Positions 42,507-50,152 of a stretch of DNA of 64,000 bases are shown piece after piece (the first letter of the stretch is position 1; each line of letters starts with the position of its first letter). The stretch comes from Nibrella viscosa (GTDB lineage Bacteria; Bacteroidota; Bacteroidia; Cytophagales; Spirosomataceae). The notes beneath the pieces were generated by a model. That model was not told the DNA's origin, did no database searches, and saw only the letters and a program-made list of their open reading frames with translations. The DNA is taken from positions 124,001 through 188,000 of the forward strand of contig NZ_BAABHB010000001.1 of NCBI RefSeq assembly GCF_039541875.1, in the 5' to 3' direction. The position numbers and the translations under genes are program-made.

Positions 42507-43833
42507 AATGTGCACTAGTCATTCCCCTCACCTCCTCCAGCGTGGCGCCGGGCATGAGTTCCAGCAGGGTGAGTTTGCCCGCTGGGTAGGCGAAAACGGC
42601 CAGATCGGTAATGACCATATCGACTACACCGGTGGCGGTCAGCGGCAGGGTGCAGTGCGGCACAATCTTGGGCGAACCGTCGGGGTTGGTGTGCGTCATG
42701 GTGATGATTAGCCGTTTGGCTCCTTTGGCCAGGTCCATAGCGCCCCCTACGCCGAGCAGCGGTTTGCCGGGCACGGCCCAGTTGGCCAGGTTGGCGGCTT
42801 CATCCACCTCCAAACCACCCATGATGGCAACGTCGATATGCCCGCCCCGAATCATGGCGAAGGAATCGGCGCTGTCGAAGTAGCTGCTGCCCTTCAGAGC
42901 CGTTACGGGTATTTTACCGGCGTTGACCGGGTAATCCATCGCCCCACCGCCATCGGCCGGTACCGGACCTACGCCCAGCATGCCGTTTTCGGTATGCAGG
43001 ATAATGCCGTGTTCTTCGGTGATCAGGTCGGCCACCAGGGTCGGGATGCCGATGCCCAGGTTGACCACATCGCCTTTTTTCAGTTCGGCCAGCGCCCGGC
43101 GTGCCATGTTCATGCGCCGGTCGTCTACTTTTTTCGACGACGATACCGAGGCCGATGTCCCTAAATCCTCCAGGGTGAGCGTGGCCTGTACCAGGTAATC
43201 GACAAAGCAGCCGGGCGTATGCACATGCTCCGGCGCAATATCACCGACGGGCACAATCTCCTCCACTTCGGCAATGACCAGGTCGGCGGCCGTAGCCATC
43301 GCTTTGTTGAAGTTGTTTTCGGTCATGCGATACTGTAGATTTCCCGCCGTATCGGCCCGCCAGGCCCGGATAAACGCCACATTGCCGCGAATGCTGGGAA
43401 TAAATACCTGCTCCACGCCATTGATTACTTTGGTTTCCCGCCCCTGCGCCAACGGTGTACCCGCCGACGTAGGCGTATAAAAGCCCCCGATACCAGCCCC
43501 GCCCGCCCGAATCGCTTCGGCCAGGGTGCCCTGCGGCAATAGTTCATAGTCGACCTGCCCCGTTTGGGCGGCTTTTACCGCATCGGGATTGGAGGTAAAG
43601 AACGAGCCGATGATCTTTTTGAGCTGCCCGTTGCGGAGCAGCCGGCCCCCGCCCAGACCAGTTTCGCCGGTATTATTCCCGACAAACGTCAGATTTCCGG
43701 TTCCGGTTTCCGCCAGGGCGTGCATCAGGTGAACCGGATTGCCGGTCATGCCAAAGCCGCCCTGCAGGAGCGTATCACCGTCTTTTACCAGTTTTGCGGC
43801 CGTATAAACGTCAATAATGGGTACTTGCTTCAT
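42490..43833 (-). CDS. pcaIJ: 3-oxoadipate CoA-transferase, fused alpha and beta subunits
   Basis: A 447-residue protein in which the usually separate PcaI and PcaJ subunits are joined. Residues about 1-225 are the alpha part (LLQGGFGMTGNP, GGFYTPTSAGTPLA), and about 235-447 the beta part (MARRALAELKKGDVVNLGIGIPTLV, TENGMLGVG with the catalytic Glu of ENG, ALKGSSYFDSADSFAMIRGGH). It moves CoA from succinyl-CoA to 3-oxoadipate. The start overlaps the pobA stop by four bases, showing coupling. C-terminal residues are written in repeat A6. Confidence 0.93.
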   Translation of the reverse strand: MKQVPIIDVYTAAKLVKDGDTLLQGGFGMTGNPVHLMHALAETGTGNLTFVGNNTGETGLGGGRLLRNGQLKKIIGSFFTSNPDAVKAAQTGQVDYELLPQGTLAEAIRAGGAGIGGFYTPTSAGTPLAQGRETKVINGVEQVFIPSIRGNVAFIRAWRADTAGNLQYRMTENNFNKAMATAADLVIAEVEEIVPVGDIAPEHVHTPGCFVDYLVQATLTLEDLGTSASVSSSKKVDDRRMNMARRALAELKKGDVVNLGIGIPTLVADLITEEHGIILHTENGMLGVGPVPADGGGAMDYPVNAGKIPVTALKGSSYFDSADSFAMIRGGHIDVAIMGGLEVDEAANLANWAVPGKPLLGVGGAMDLAKGAKRLIITMTHTNPDGSPKIVPHCTLPLTATGVVDMVITDLAVFAYPAGKLTLLELMPGATLEEVRGMTSAHFWLSS

Positions 43834-45035
43834 GGGGTTGGAAGTGGAGTAAACGCGTCAAACGGCAATCCTACGTAGTTCTCGGCAATGGTAGCCGCGT
43901 AGGCGTCCGACATCCGGATATAATCAAATTTAGCCCGTTGCAGCCGGTATTGGAACGAGCCGTGTTCGGCTTGTTTATGGAACAGGGTGGTCATGAAGTT
44001 GGAAAAATCCTGCGCCCGCCAGATGCGCCGGAGCGCTGTTTGGGTGTACTGCTCCAGCCCCCGGCATGAGTTATGGCGGTAATAATCGACAAACCCATCG
44101 ACCAGATGCTTTACGTCGGCAATGGCCAGGTTTAAGCCTTTGCCGCCCGTTGGGGGCACAATATGGGCGGCATCGCCCGCCAGAAACAGGCGGCCAGCCT
44201 GCATATTGTCAATCAGGTAGCTGCGCATGGGCGTGATGCTTTTTTCAAAGATAGGGCCGCTTTTCAGCTCCCAGCCGGGCGTACCCAGGCGTACCGACAG
44301 CTCCTCCCAGATCTGATCGTCGGACCAGTTGTCGACATGGTCATCGTTTTCCACCTGAATATACAGCCGGCTCACGGTAGATGAGCGGAGGCTGTGTAGG
44401 GCAAAGCCGCGCTCGTGGTAGGCATAGATCAGCTCGTCGGAGGAGGGCGCTACATTGGCCAGAATACCCAGCCAACTGAACGGGTAGGTAATGGAATACT
44501 CGTTGTAGGTGTTGGTAGGCAGGGTTTTGCGCCCGATGCCGTGGAATCCGTCGCAGGCGGCCACAAAGTCACAGGCTATAACCCCTTCTTCACCTTCCTG
44601 CTCAAAATAGATTTTGGGCTGGTTGGTGTCAAAAGCCGCAATCTGGCGTGCGGGAGCCTCAAACAGTATCGTTTCTCCGGCGGATAGCCAGGCATCAGTC
44701 AGGTCTTTAACAACCTCCTGCTGCCCGTAGATGGTAATATGGCGTCCCCCGGTATGCTGGTCGAACGGAACCCGGATACGTTCGCCGTCGAAGCTCAGGT
44801 ACACGCCATGATGGGTATGCCCCTCACGCACCAGCCGACCGGCCAGGCCGAGGTCTTTGAGAATGTCGACCGTATTTTGTTCCAGCAAACCAGCGCGTAC
44901 GCGGGCCTGTACGTACTCCCGGCTCCGGTGCTCAATAATGACCGACTCGATACCCTGCTGTTTGAGCCAGTGCGCCAGCGTCAGACCCGCCGGGCCTGCG
45001 CCAATAATACCCACCTGTGTTCTGATCTGCTTCAT
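43830..45035 (-). CDS. pobA: 4-hydroxybenzoate 3-monooxygenase
   Basis: A 401-residue FAD enzyme, close to the usual 394 of PobA. The N-terminal GAGPAGLTLAHWL, the DG-motif region CDFVAACDGFHGIGR and LAGDAAHIVPPTGGKGLNLAIADV are all present. With NADPH and oxygen it turns 4-hydroxybenzoate into protocatechuate, the substrate of PcaGH in the same operon. Its place inside the pca operon, rather than with its own PobR regulator, implies that 4-hydroxybenzoate is the main entry route. Confidence 0.95.
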   Translation of the reverse strand: MKQIRTQVGIIGAGPAGLTLAHWLKQQGIESVIIEHRSREYVQARVRAGLLEQNTVDILKDLGLAGRLVREGHTHHGVYLSFDGERIRVPFDQHTGGRHITIYGQQEVVKDLTDAWLSAGETILFEAPARQIAAFDTNQPKIYFEQEGEEGVIACDFVAACDGFHGIGRKTLPTNTYNEYSITYPFSWLGILANVAPSSDELIYAYHERGFALHSLRSSTVSRLYIQVENDDHVDNWSDDQIWEELSVRLGTPGWELKSGPIFEKSITPMRSYLIDNMQAGRLFLAGDAAHIVPPTGGKGLNLAIADVKHLVDGFVDYYRHNSCRGLEQYTQTALRRIWRAQDFSNFMTTLFHKQAEHGSFQYRLQRAKFDYIRMSDAYAATIAENYVGLPFDAFTPLPTP

Positions 45036-45040
45036 AAGCT

Positions 45041-45122
45041 TTTTAATGATGAATGACTATGCCGGCACTGTGTACGGTGACTATTCATCTGATAGGCGAA
45101 TTCCGTTCATCATTCATCGTTA
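45041..45122. repeat. Iterated-word hairpin D (GATGAATGA family)
   Basis: AATGATGAATGAC on the left and TTCATCATTCATCG on the right, between pobA and pcaDC. On the minus strand it encodes the last residues of the PcaDC protein (TMNDER...) and ends near the pobA start codon. Confidence 0.6.
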
Positions 45123-46230
45123 TTAAAACTTCCATCGCTGCGTGACAGGCTTCGTTGGCGGCTGGTAAGCCGCAGTAGATCGCTGAGTGCATAATGACTT
45201 CTTTAATTTCCTCTACGCTCACGCCATTGTTGAGGGCGGCCCGCACGTGCATCTGGAATTCGGTTTTGCGGTTGAGGGCAATCAGCATTGCCAGGGTAAT
45301 CAGGCTTCGGTTGGGCTTGGATAGGCCCGGCCTCGTCCAGATGTCGCCCCAGGCGTAGTGGGTAATAAAGGCCTGAAAATCGCGGGTAAGGTCGTTGATC
45401 TGCTGGTTGGCTTTGTCTACATGCGCATCGCCCAGCACGGTCCGGCGAACGTGCATCCCCCTGTCGAACGTCGACTCGCCAACCAGAAAGTCGATCAGCA
45501 CCTGGGCGTAGCGTTGGGGCAGTTCGGTGGCTGCCAAATGCCGGGTGGGCAGAAGCTGAAGCCGGGCGCTGGGTATGCGGGTTGTCAGAAATTCGGCCTG
45601 CTCCACGTTGGTCACCGGATCTTCATCGCCGGTGATCACCAGCGTTTCTACCGAAAGCTGCGGCAGCATGTCCCGGAAATCGGCATCGCGGATGGCCGCG
45701 CAGCAGGCAGTGTAACCCTGTACGTTGCTGCGCAAAAACATGGCTTTGGTATCGGCTACCCGCTGGGGGTTATCGCGCCGAAACCCTTCGGTAAACCAAC
45801 GCTCCATGGTATCGTCGACGATGGCCGCCATGCCCTGTTGGGTAACGGTATCGATTCGGTCGTTCCAGCGCTCGTCGTTGCCGATTTTAGCGCCGGTGTT
45901 GCTGAGGACCAGTTTTTTGATGCGCTCGGGATGATGGATGCCGAGCCACTGTCCGATCAGACCGCCCATCGACAGGCCGCAGAAATACGCCTGCCGGATG
46001 TCGAGCGTATCCAGCAGGTCGATAACGTCCTGCCCCAGCCGGTCGATAGTGTACGGGCCGGGCGTGATGTCGCTGCCGCCGTGGCCGCGAGTGTCGTACC
46101 GCAGCACCCGAAAGTAGGGCAGCAGGTAGGGCAACAGTTCATCCCACATCATCATCTCCGACCCCAGGGAGTTGGAGAAAACCAGGACCGGGCTGGCGGG
46201 AGTGCCTTGAAGTGTGTGGTTGAGGGGCAT
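45085..46230 (-). CDS. pcaL: 3-oxoadipate enol-lactonase fused to 4-carboxymuconolactone decarboxylase
   Basis: A 381-residue two-domain enzyme (PcaD-PcaC fusion, called PcaL in some bacteria). Residues 1-250 are an alpha/beta hydrolase: GLSMGGLIGQ nucleophile, TGDEDPVT acid and TRHLAATE histidine. Residues about 260-381 are the CMD domain (DFQAFITHYAWGDIWTRPGLSKPNRSLITLAMLIALNR). It first decarboxylates 4-carboxymuconolactone, then hydrolyses the enol-lactone to 3-oxoadipate. The C-terminal tail is repeat-encoded. Confidence 0.95.
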   Translation of the reverse strand: MPLNHTLQGTPASPVLVFSNSLGSEMMMWDELLPYLLPYFRVLRYDTRGHGGSDITPGPYTIDRLGQDVIDLLDTLDIRQAYFCGLSMGGLIGQWLGIHHPERIKKLVLSNTGAKIGNDERWNDRIDTVTQQGMAAIVDDTMERWFTEGFRRDNPQRVADTKAMFLRSNVQGYTACCAAIRDADFRDMLPQLSVETLVITGDEDPVTNVEQAEFLTTRIPSARLQLLPTRHLAATELPQRYAQVLIDFLVGESTFDRGMHVRRTVLGDAHVDKANQQINDLTRDFQAFITHYAWGDIWTRPGLSKPNRSLITLAMLIALNRKTEFQMHVRAALNNGVSVEEIKEVIMHSAIYCGLPAANEACHAAMEVLITMNDERNSPIR

Positions 46231-46269
46231 ATGGGTGAAAGAGTGAATGAGTGGTGGTTGTTGCTGATG
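46231..46269. repeat. Iterated-word element C3 (one arm)
   Basis: GGTGAAAGAGTGAATGAG words between pcaB and pcaL, directly upstream of the pcaL start codon on the minus strand. The second arm is not evident. Confidence 0.55.
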
Positions 46270-47595
46270 TTATTGGGTTTTGGTGATGTGGTGTTGGTGC
46301 AGGATGGTGTCGATGATGTCCAGGCTTTGGCCGATGGCGTTTTCGGGCTTGAAAAGCTCATCGGGTTGGGGCAGGTCCACGTTTAGCCCGAATAATACGT
46401 CTTTGAGGTGTTTCTGCTGTGCAATGGCCTGTTTGGTCGCTTTTTCGAGCAGTTCGTGCGCTGCGGCTTTGCCCAATGTTGGGGCCAGGGCCAGCGAAAC
46501 CGTTTCGGCATAGATCAGGCCGTTGGTCTGTTCCAGGTTTTGGGCCATGCGCTGCTCGTCTACCTCCAGGTGGCGAAGGAGTTCAAGGCTTCGCGCTACC
46601 GTCCCGGCGGTTAGCTGCATAATCTCCGTAAGCACCTCCCATTCCGAATGCCAGAGCCCTGCCGAGCGTTCGTTTTCCTGGAGCATAGCCGCCAGCATGG
46701 TCGCTACCAGACTGGGCACCCGGTTGGCATTGGCCAGAATAGCCGTACACGTCACCGGATTTCGTTTGTGCGGCATCGTGCTGGAGCCGCCTTTCCCCTC
46801 GGCTTTCCCTTCCAGTACCTCAGCAATTTCGGTCTGCATCAGCAGCGACACATCTTTGGCAATCTTGCCCAGGCTGCCGGTCAGGATACCCAGTGCAGCC
46901 GCCAACTCAGCTACATTATCCCGCTGAGTATGCCAGGAAACCGAGGGCGACAGTCCCAGTTGGTCCGCCATATGCTGCTGAACCGGGGCCGAAATGGACG
47001 CATTGCGGCTGCCCACTGCGCCGGCCAGTTGAAGAACCAGTACCCGCTTCCGGACATTGGCCAGTCGTTGCCGGTTGCGCATTACCGCATCCAGCCAGTA
47101 GGCGGTTTTCAGGCCAAAGGGAATAGGCTTAGCCTGCTGCAGCAGTGTCCGGCCAACCATCACGGTTTGGCGATGGGTGCGGGTGAGCGCAGCCAGCGTA
47201 TCCTCCAGAGTCGAAAGCCGGGTTTCCAGCCACTCGCAAACACTTTTGATGGTCAGCACCGTGGCGGTATCCACCACATCCTGACTGGTAGCGCCCAGAT
47301 GCACAGCGCGGGCAGCGTCCGGGTCACGTTGGCCAACCTGTTCCGTCAACTGCTTCACCAGCGGAATGGCGGCATTCCCGCTCAGCGCAATATCCCTGCT
47401 GAGTTTTTCCAGATCCAGCAGGGCCACGCTGCAACAGGTGGCAATAGCGTCTGCCGATGCCGCCGGAATAAGCCCACTGTCGGCCTGCGACCGGGCCAGC
47501 GCGGCCTCAAACCGGAGCATATGCTGCACGGTGGCTTCATCCGACAGCAGCGGCTGTACATCGGCACTATAGAACAAGCTGGCGTAGAGCGACAT
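46270..47595 (-). CDS. pcaB: 3-carboxy-cis,cis-muconate cycloisomerase
   Basis: A 441-residue member of the fumarase/aspartase superfamily. GGSSTMPHKRNPV is the superfamily signature loop with the catalytic serine region, and HLGATSQDVVDTATVL the helix with the His. It converts 3-carboxymuconate to 4-carboxymuconolactone. I start it at 47595 (MSLYASLFYSADVQPLLSD); a longer frame would run into pcaG. It starts 22 bases after the pcaG stop. Confidence 0.94.
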   Translation of the reverse strand: MSLYASLFYSADVQPLLSDEATVQHMLRFEAALARSQADSGLIPAASADAIATCCSVALLDLEKLSRDIALSGNAAIPLVKQLTEQVGQRDPDAARAVHLGATSQDVVDTATVLTIKSVCEWLETRLSTLEDTLAALTRTHRQTVMVGRTLLQQAKPIPFGLKTAYWLDAVMRNRQRLANVRKRVLVLQLAGAVGSRNASISAPVQQHMADQLGLSPSVSWHTQRDNVAELAAALGILTGSLGKIAKDVSLLMQTEIAEVLEGKAEGKGGSSTMPHKRNPVTCTAILANANRVPSLVATMLAAMLQENERSAGLWHSEWEVLTEIMQLTAGTVARSLELLRHLEVDEQRMAQNLEQTNGLIYAETVSLALAPTLGKAAAHELLEKATKQAIAQQKHLKDVLFGLNVDLPQPDELFKPENAIGQSLDIIDTILHQHHITKTQ

Positions 47596-47617
47596 ACCGG
47601 TACGAATTGGCAATGAT

Positions 47618-48145
47618 TCAGATGTCAAAAAAAACGGTTTCCTGCTCGCCCTGCATAAAAATATTGAACTCGTAGCCGGTTGGCGTTTTTCGGGCAATGA
47701 GCGTTTGACGGCGTTCGGCCGGGACGGCGTTCAGGACTTCGTCGGTCGCGTTAGCTTCGGTTTCGTCGGCAAAGTACAACCGGGTATAGGAGTGAAGCAA
47801 CTGCCCCCGCATGAACACGATCACGGACAGATGCGGAGCCTGCCCGTCTACAGAACCCGGCTTGAGGGCATAAAAGACAAACCGGTTCTCCGGGTCAGTA
47901 CCGGTGCCGAACCGCCCAAACCGTTTATTGGCAGCGTCCCAGAGTTCAATCATTGCGTCTTCGATGGGTCGGCCCTCGCCGTCGAATACCTTACCGGTAA
48001 TGGTAATAGCCGCCGGCTCATCCAGCGGGTTCACCAGCAGATTGCCGACCAGACTTTTAAAATCGTAGCGGTATTGTTCCGGTACCAGTCCGTAGGCAAA
48101 ATACGGGCCTACCGTTTGCGAGGGCGTTTGGCGGAGATGGTTCAT
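47618..48145 (-). CDS. pcaG: Protocatechuate 3,4-dioxygenase, alpha subunit
   Basis: A 175-residue intradiol dioxygenase subunit: RQTPSQTVGPYFAYGL at the N-terminus and VFDGEGRPIEDAMIELWDAANKRFGRFG as in PcaG. It assembles with PcaH around Fe(III) and has itself lost the iron ligands in this family. I prefer the start at 48145; a longer frame adds only eight residues (MNQSTNQP) translated from repeat A7. Confidence 0.93.
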   Translation of the reverse strand: MNHLRQTPSQTVGPYFAYGLVPEQYRYDFKSLVGNLLVNPLDEPAAITITGKVFDGEGRPIEDAMIELWDAANKRFGRFGTGTDPENRFVFYALKPGSVDGQAPHLSVIVFMRGQLLHSYTRLYFADETEANATDEVLNAVPAERRQTLIARKTPTGYEFNIFMQGEQETVFFDI

Positions 48146-48230
48146 TGGTTGATTAGTTGATTGGTTCACTGGTTGATTGGTTAATTGGTTGGATGGTTCA
48201 CCAACGAACTAATTAACCAATTAACCAACA
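48141..48230. repeat. Iterated-word hairpin A7 (TTGGTTNA family)
   Basis: Left arm TTGGTTGA, TTAGTTGA, TTGGTTCA, TTGGTTAA; right arm AACTAATT, AACCAATT, AACCAACA. It spans from the pcaG start to the pcaH stop codon (TTA at 48221-48223 on plus). Confidence 0.8.
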
Positions 48231-48910
48231 TTCCCCCGCAGGACAAAGTCGAAGCGGTAGCCCAGGGCAAAATGCGGCTCGGTGATGCCGAGGTCGAACT
48301 GGCAAAGCAACAAATCGCGGCCTTTGGGCGGAGTACTCAGGTATACCGGGTCGTGCTGCAGCAGCGGATCGCCGGCGAAATACATCTGCGTAACCAGGCG
48401 GGTGGTGATATTCGGCCCAAACAGCGAAAAATGAATGTGGTTGGGTCGCCAGGCATTATAGTGGTTGCTCCAGGGATAGGCACCGGGTTTGATGGTGTAG
48501 AATTTGTAATACCCGTCGGCATCGGTCATGACCCGGCCGGCGCCCAGAAAGTTTGGGTCCAGTGGTGCATCGTGCTGATCGACCTTATGCACATACCGCC
48601 CGGCGGCATTGGCCTGCCAGATTTCGATGAGCGTGTGCGGAATGGGCCGGCCGTTTTCATCGCGGACGTAACCGTGTACAACGATCCGCTCGCCCAGCGG
48701 CTGCCCATTTCTGACGGCGTTTTTGGTGAGGTCGTGGTCGAGCGGCCCCACGTGCATATCGCCGAAAACAGGCCCGGACAGCTCAGACAAGGATTGGTTG
48801 ATGACCACCAGCGGCTGGGTAGGTGCCCGCAGCACCGTCGATTTATAACCCGGGGCCAGATACGGTGGGTGTACCTCCCGGTCGAAGTTATTGTAGGTAA
48901 GCCGGCTCAT
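48221..48910 (-). CDS. pcaH: Protocatechuate 3,4-dioxygenase, beta subunit
   Basis: A 229-residue iron-binding subunit. TLIEIWQANAAGRYVHKVD and GAYPWSNHYNAWRPNHIHFSLFG carry the expected tyrosine and the histidine pair of the Fe(III) site. It cleaves protocatechuate between its hydroxyls (ortho cleavage) to 3-carboxymuconate. First gene of the pca operon with a -7 box 35 bases upstream. The final residues approach repeat A7. Confidence 0.95.
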   Translation of the reverse strand: MSRLTYNNFDREVHPPYLAPGYKSTVLRAPTQPLVVINQSLSELSGPVFGDMHVGPLDHDLTKNAVRNGQPLGERIVVHGYVRDENGRPIPHTLIEIWQANAAGRYVHKVDQHDAPLDPNFLGAGRVMTDADGYYKFYTIKPGAYPWSNHYNAWRPNHIHFSLFGPNITTRLVTQMYFAGDPLLQHDPVYLSTPPKGRDLLLCQFDLGITEPHFALGYRFDFVLRGNVG

Positions 48911-48944
48911 AGATAAAAGGCTGTTGCCTGCGTAAGGCTGCTTG

Positions 48945-48952
48945 CAAAGCTA
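48945..48952 (-). promoter_or_regulatory. -7 promoter element of the pca operon
   Basis: TAGCTTTG on the minus strand (CAAAGCTA on plus), 35 bases before the pcaH start. The AraC-type 24-base motif is not present here; GCGCACAAATCG near 48997-49007 is only a faint echo. Confidence 0.5.
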
Positions 48953-49117
48953 CCCGAATTTGAGGGTATCAGCTTGGAGGAACCAAAAATAAACGCGCAC
49001 AAATCGAAAAAAAACAGAGTGTGGTTTGATAACGAAAACCCCGTGGTGTAGATAAATAGGCGACAGGCATTAAACGCCGGTCGGAAAAAAATATCTAACC
49101 AATAAACGCTCTACGCC

Positions 49118-49345
49118 ATGGAAGCCCGTCCGCAAACCGCCGTTGTCCGCATGTTGTGCGGCATTAATTCGGCCGATTACACCTACCATCGGCTTACCTT
49201 TTTCGAGTCGGGCCGGGTCCGGATTGAAAGTCCGTATTCACAGATCGACACCCATCAGGAAGTACCCATCGTAGAAGACAGCGCCCGGCTGCACAAGTGG
49301 CTGATCTGGGATCTGGAAGAACACCAGACCGAGCAGTGGGTGTAA
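49118..49345 (+). CDS. Small conserved-looking protein, unknown
   Basis: A 75-residue soluble protein with balanced composition (CGINSADYTYHRLTFFESGR, KWLIWDLEEHQTEQWV). No signal or membrane segment. Codon choice and GC match the neighbours, so it is probably real. No family recognised. It is transcribed divergently from the pca operon and may share the intergenic control region. Confidence 0.55.
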   Translation: MEARPQTAVVRMLCGINSADYTYHRLTFFESGRVRIESPYSQIDTHQEVPIVEDSARLHKWLIWDLEEHQTEQWV

Positions 49346-49470
49346 GCTGCAGGCTAAACGTCTGATACCTGATACACCGGTGGCCGATAAAAGTTGGAAA
49401 TGGCGCAACAGAAACGCTCAATTTCTGTTTAGAATACGTAAATTGAGCATTCTCTTACAGACCATATCGA

Positions 49471-49902
49471 ATGGCTAAACTGATCGATAACCTTCTTGAC
49501 CTGAACCAGATACAAAAACAGTGGGGTACAGAAGTAAAGCGGTGTTTTTTTATATACGATGTTACCAGTGATTCAAAACGGGGAAAACATCGTCACAAAA
49601 AGAGCCGCATGGCGTTGTCGTGTCTGAATGGTACGGTGCGGGTATATGTGCAGAATCGGCGGACAGATGCGCATTATCTGCTTAGCCGGCCCGAACAGTG
49701 CCTGCTGGTGGAGCCGGAAGAATGGCGCATCATGTACGATTTCAGCCCCGGTGCCATTCTCTTAGTGTATTGCTCTACTCCGTTCGACGCCAGTGATTAC
49801 ATTGATAAACCGTACTTCCAGGCACCCAGCCTGGACAAAGGCTTCCTGAAAAAAGTGTTCGGCTCCCGACTCTGGCCCAACGCCGTACGCCTGCGTTTAT
49901 AA
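49471..49902 (+). CDS. FdtA/QdtA-like cupin protein (WxcM family)
   Basis: A 143-residue cupin resembling dTDP-4-keto-6-deoxyglucose ketoisomerases: RCFFIYDVTSDSKRGKHRHKKSRMALSCLNGTVRVYVQNRR fits the family's first half, and EPEEWRIMYDFSPGAILLVYCSTPFDASDYI the second. In Bacteroidota such genes belong to deoxy-sugar or O-antigen synthesis, but no nucleotide-sugar genes are nearby, so its role here is open. The C-terminus after KKVFGS is atypical. Confidence 0.75.
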   Translation: MAKLIDNLLDLNQIQKQWGTEVKRCFFIYDVTSDSKRGKHRHKKSRMALSCLNGTVRVYVQNRRTDAHYLLSRPEQCLLVEPEEWRIMYDFSPGAILLVYCSTPFDASDYIDKPYFQAPSLDKGFLKKVFGSRLWPNAVRLRL

Positions 49903-50152
49903 GTACCGGTTAGCCGTCATGCCCGGACCGGGCCGCTGCATCGTTCAGTATTATTCGGATACGCTGCTACCCAAATACCGGTCAAAGCAGCGTAACGCCC
50001 TGGCCAGGGAGTGGGTCGCCCGGCGGCATGCTGTCTCCGGCTTTCTCATGCTCATTGGTGGATTCTTTGCCTGTTTTTTGGGACGAAACGGCCTGAAAAT
50101 AGTTGATTAGCCTGAGTCCCTACCCGATAAACGGCATAGTTCACAGACAGCG
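49903..50152. other. Intergenic region with a doubtful 63-codon frame
   Basis: A frame at 49919-50110 ends in a hydrophobic stretch (VSGFLMLIGGFFACFLG) but has no promoter, family or conserved look. I do not call it a gene. Nothing else seen. Confidence 0.35.

Noticed and set aside
45358..47616. Long plus-strand frames (342 and 322 codons) across pcaL and pcaB
   Set aside because: They are antisense to complete, well-conserved enzymes and have low-complexity, His/Gln/Gly-rich translations; shadows of GC-rich codon use.
48984..49010. Third copy of the AraC-type 24-base motif upstream of pcaH
   Set aside because: Only scattered bases agree and the spacing to the -7 box is off by about one; not better than chance.
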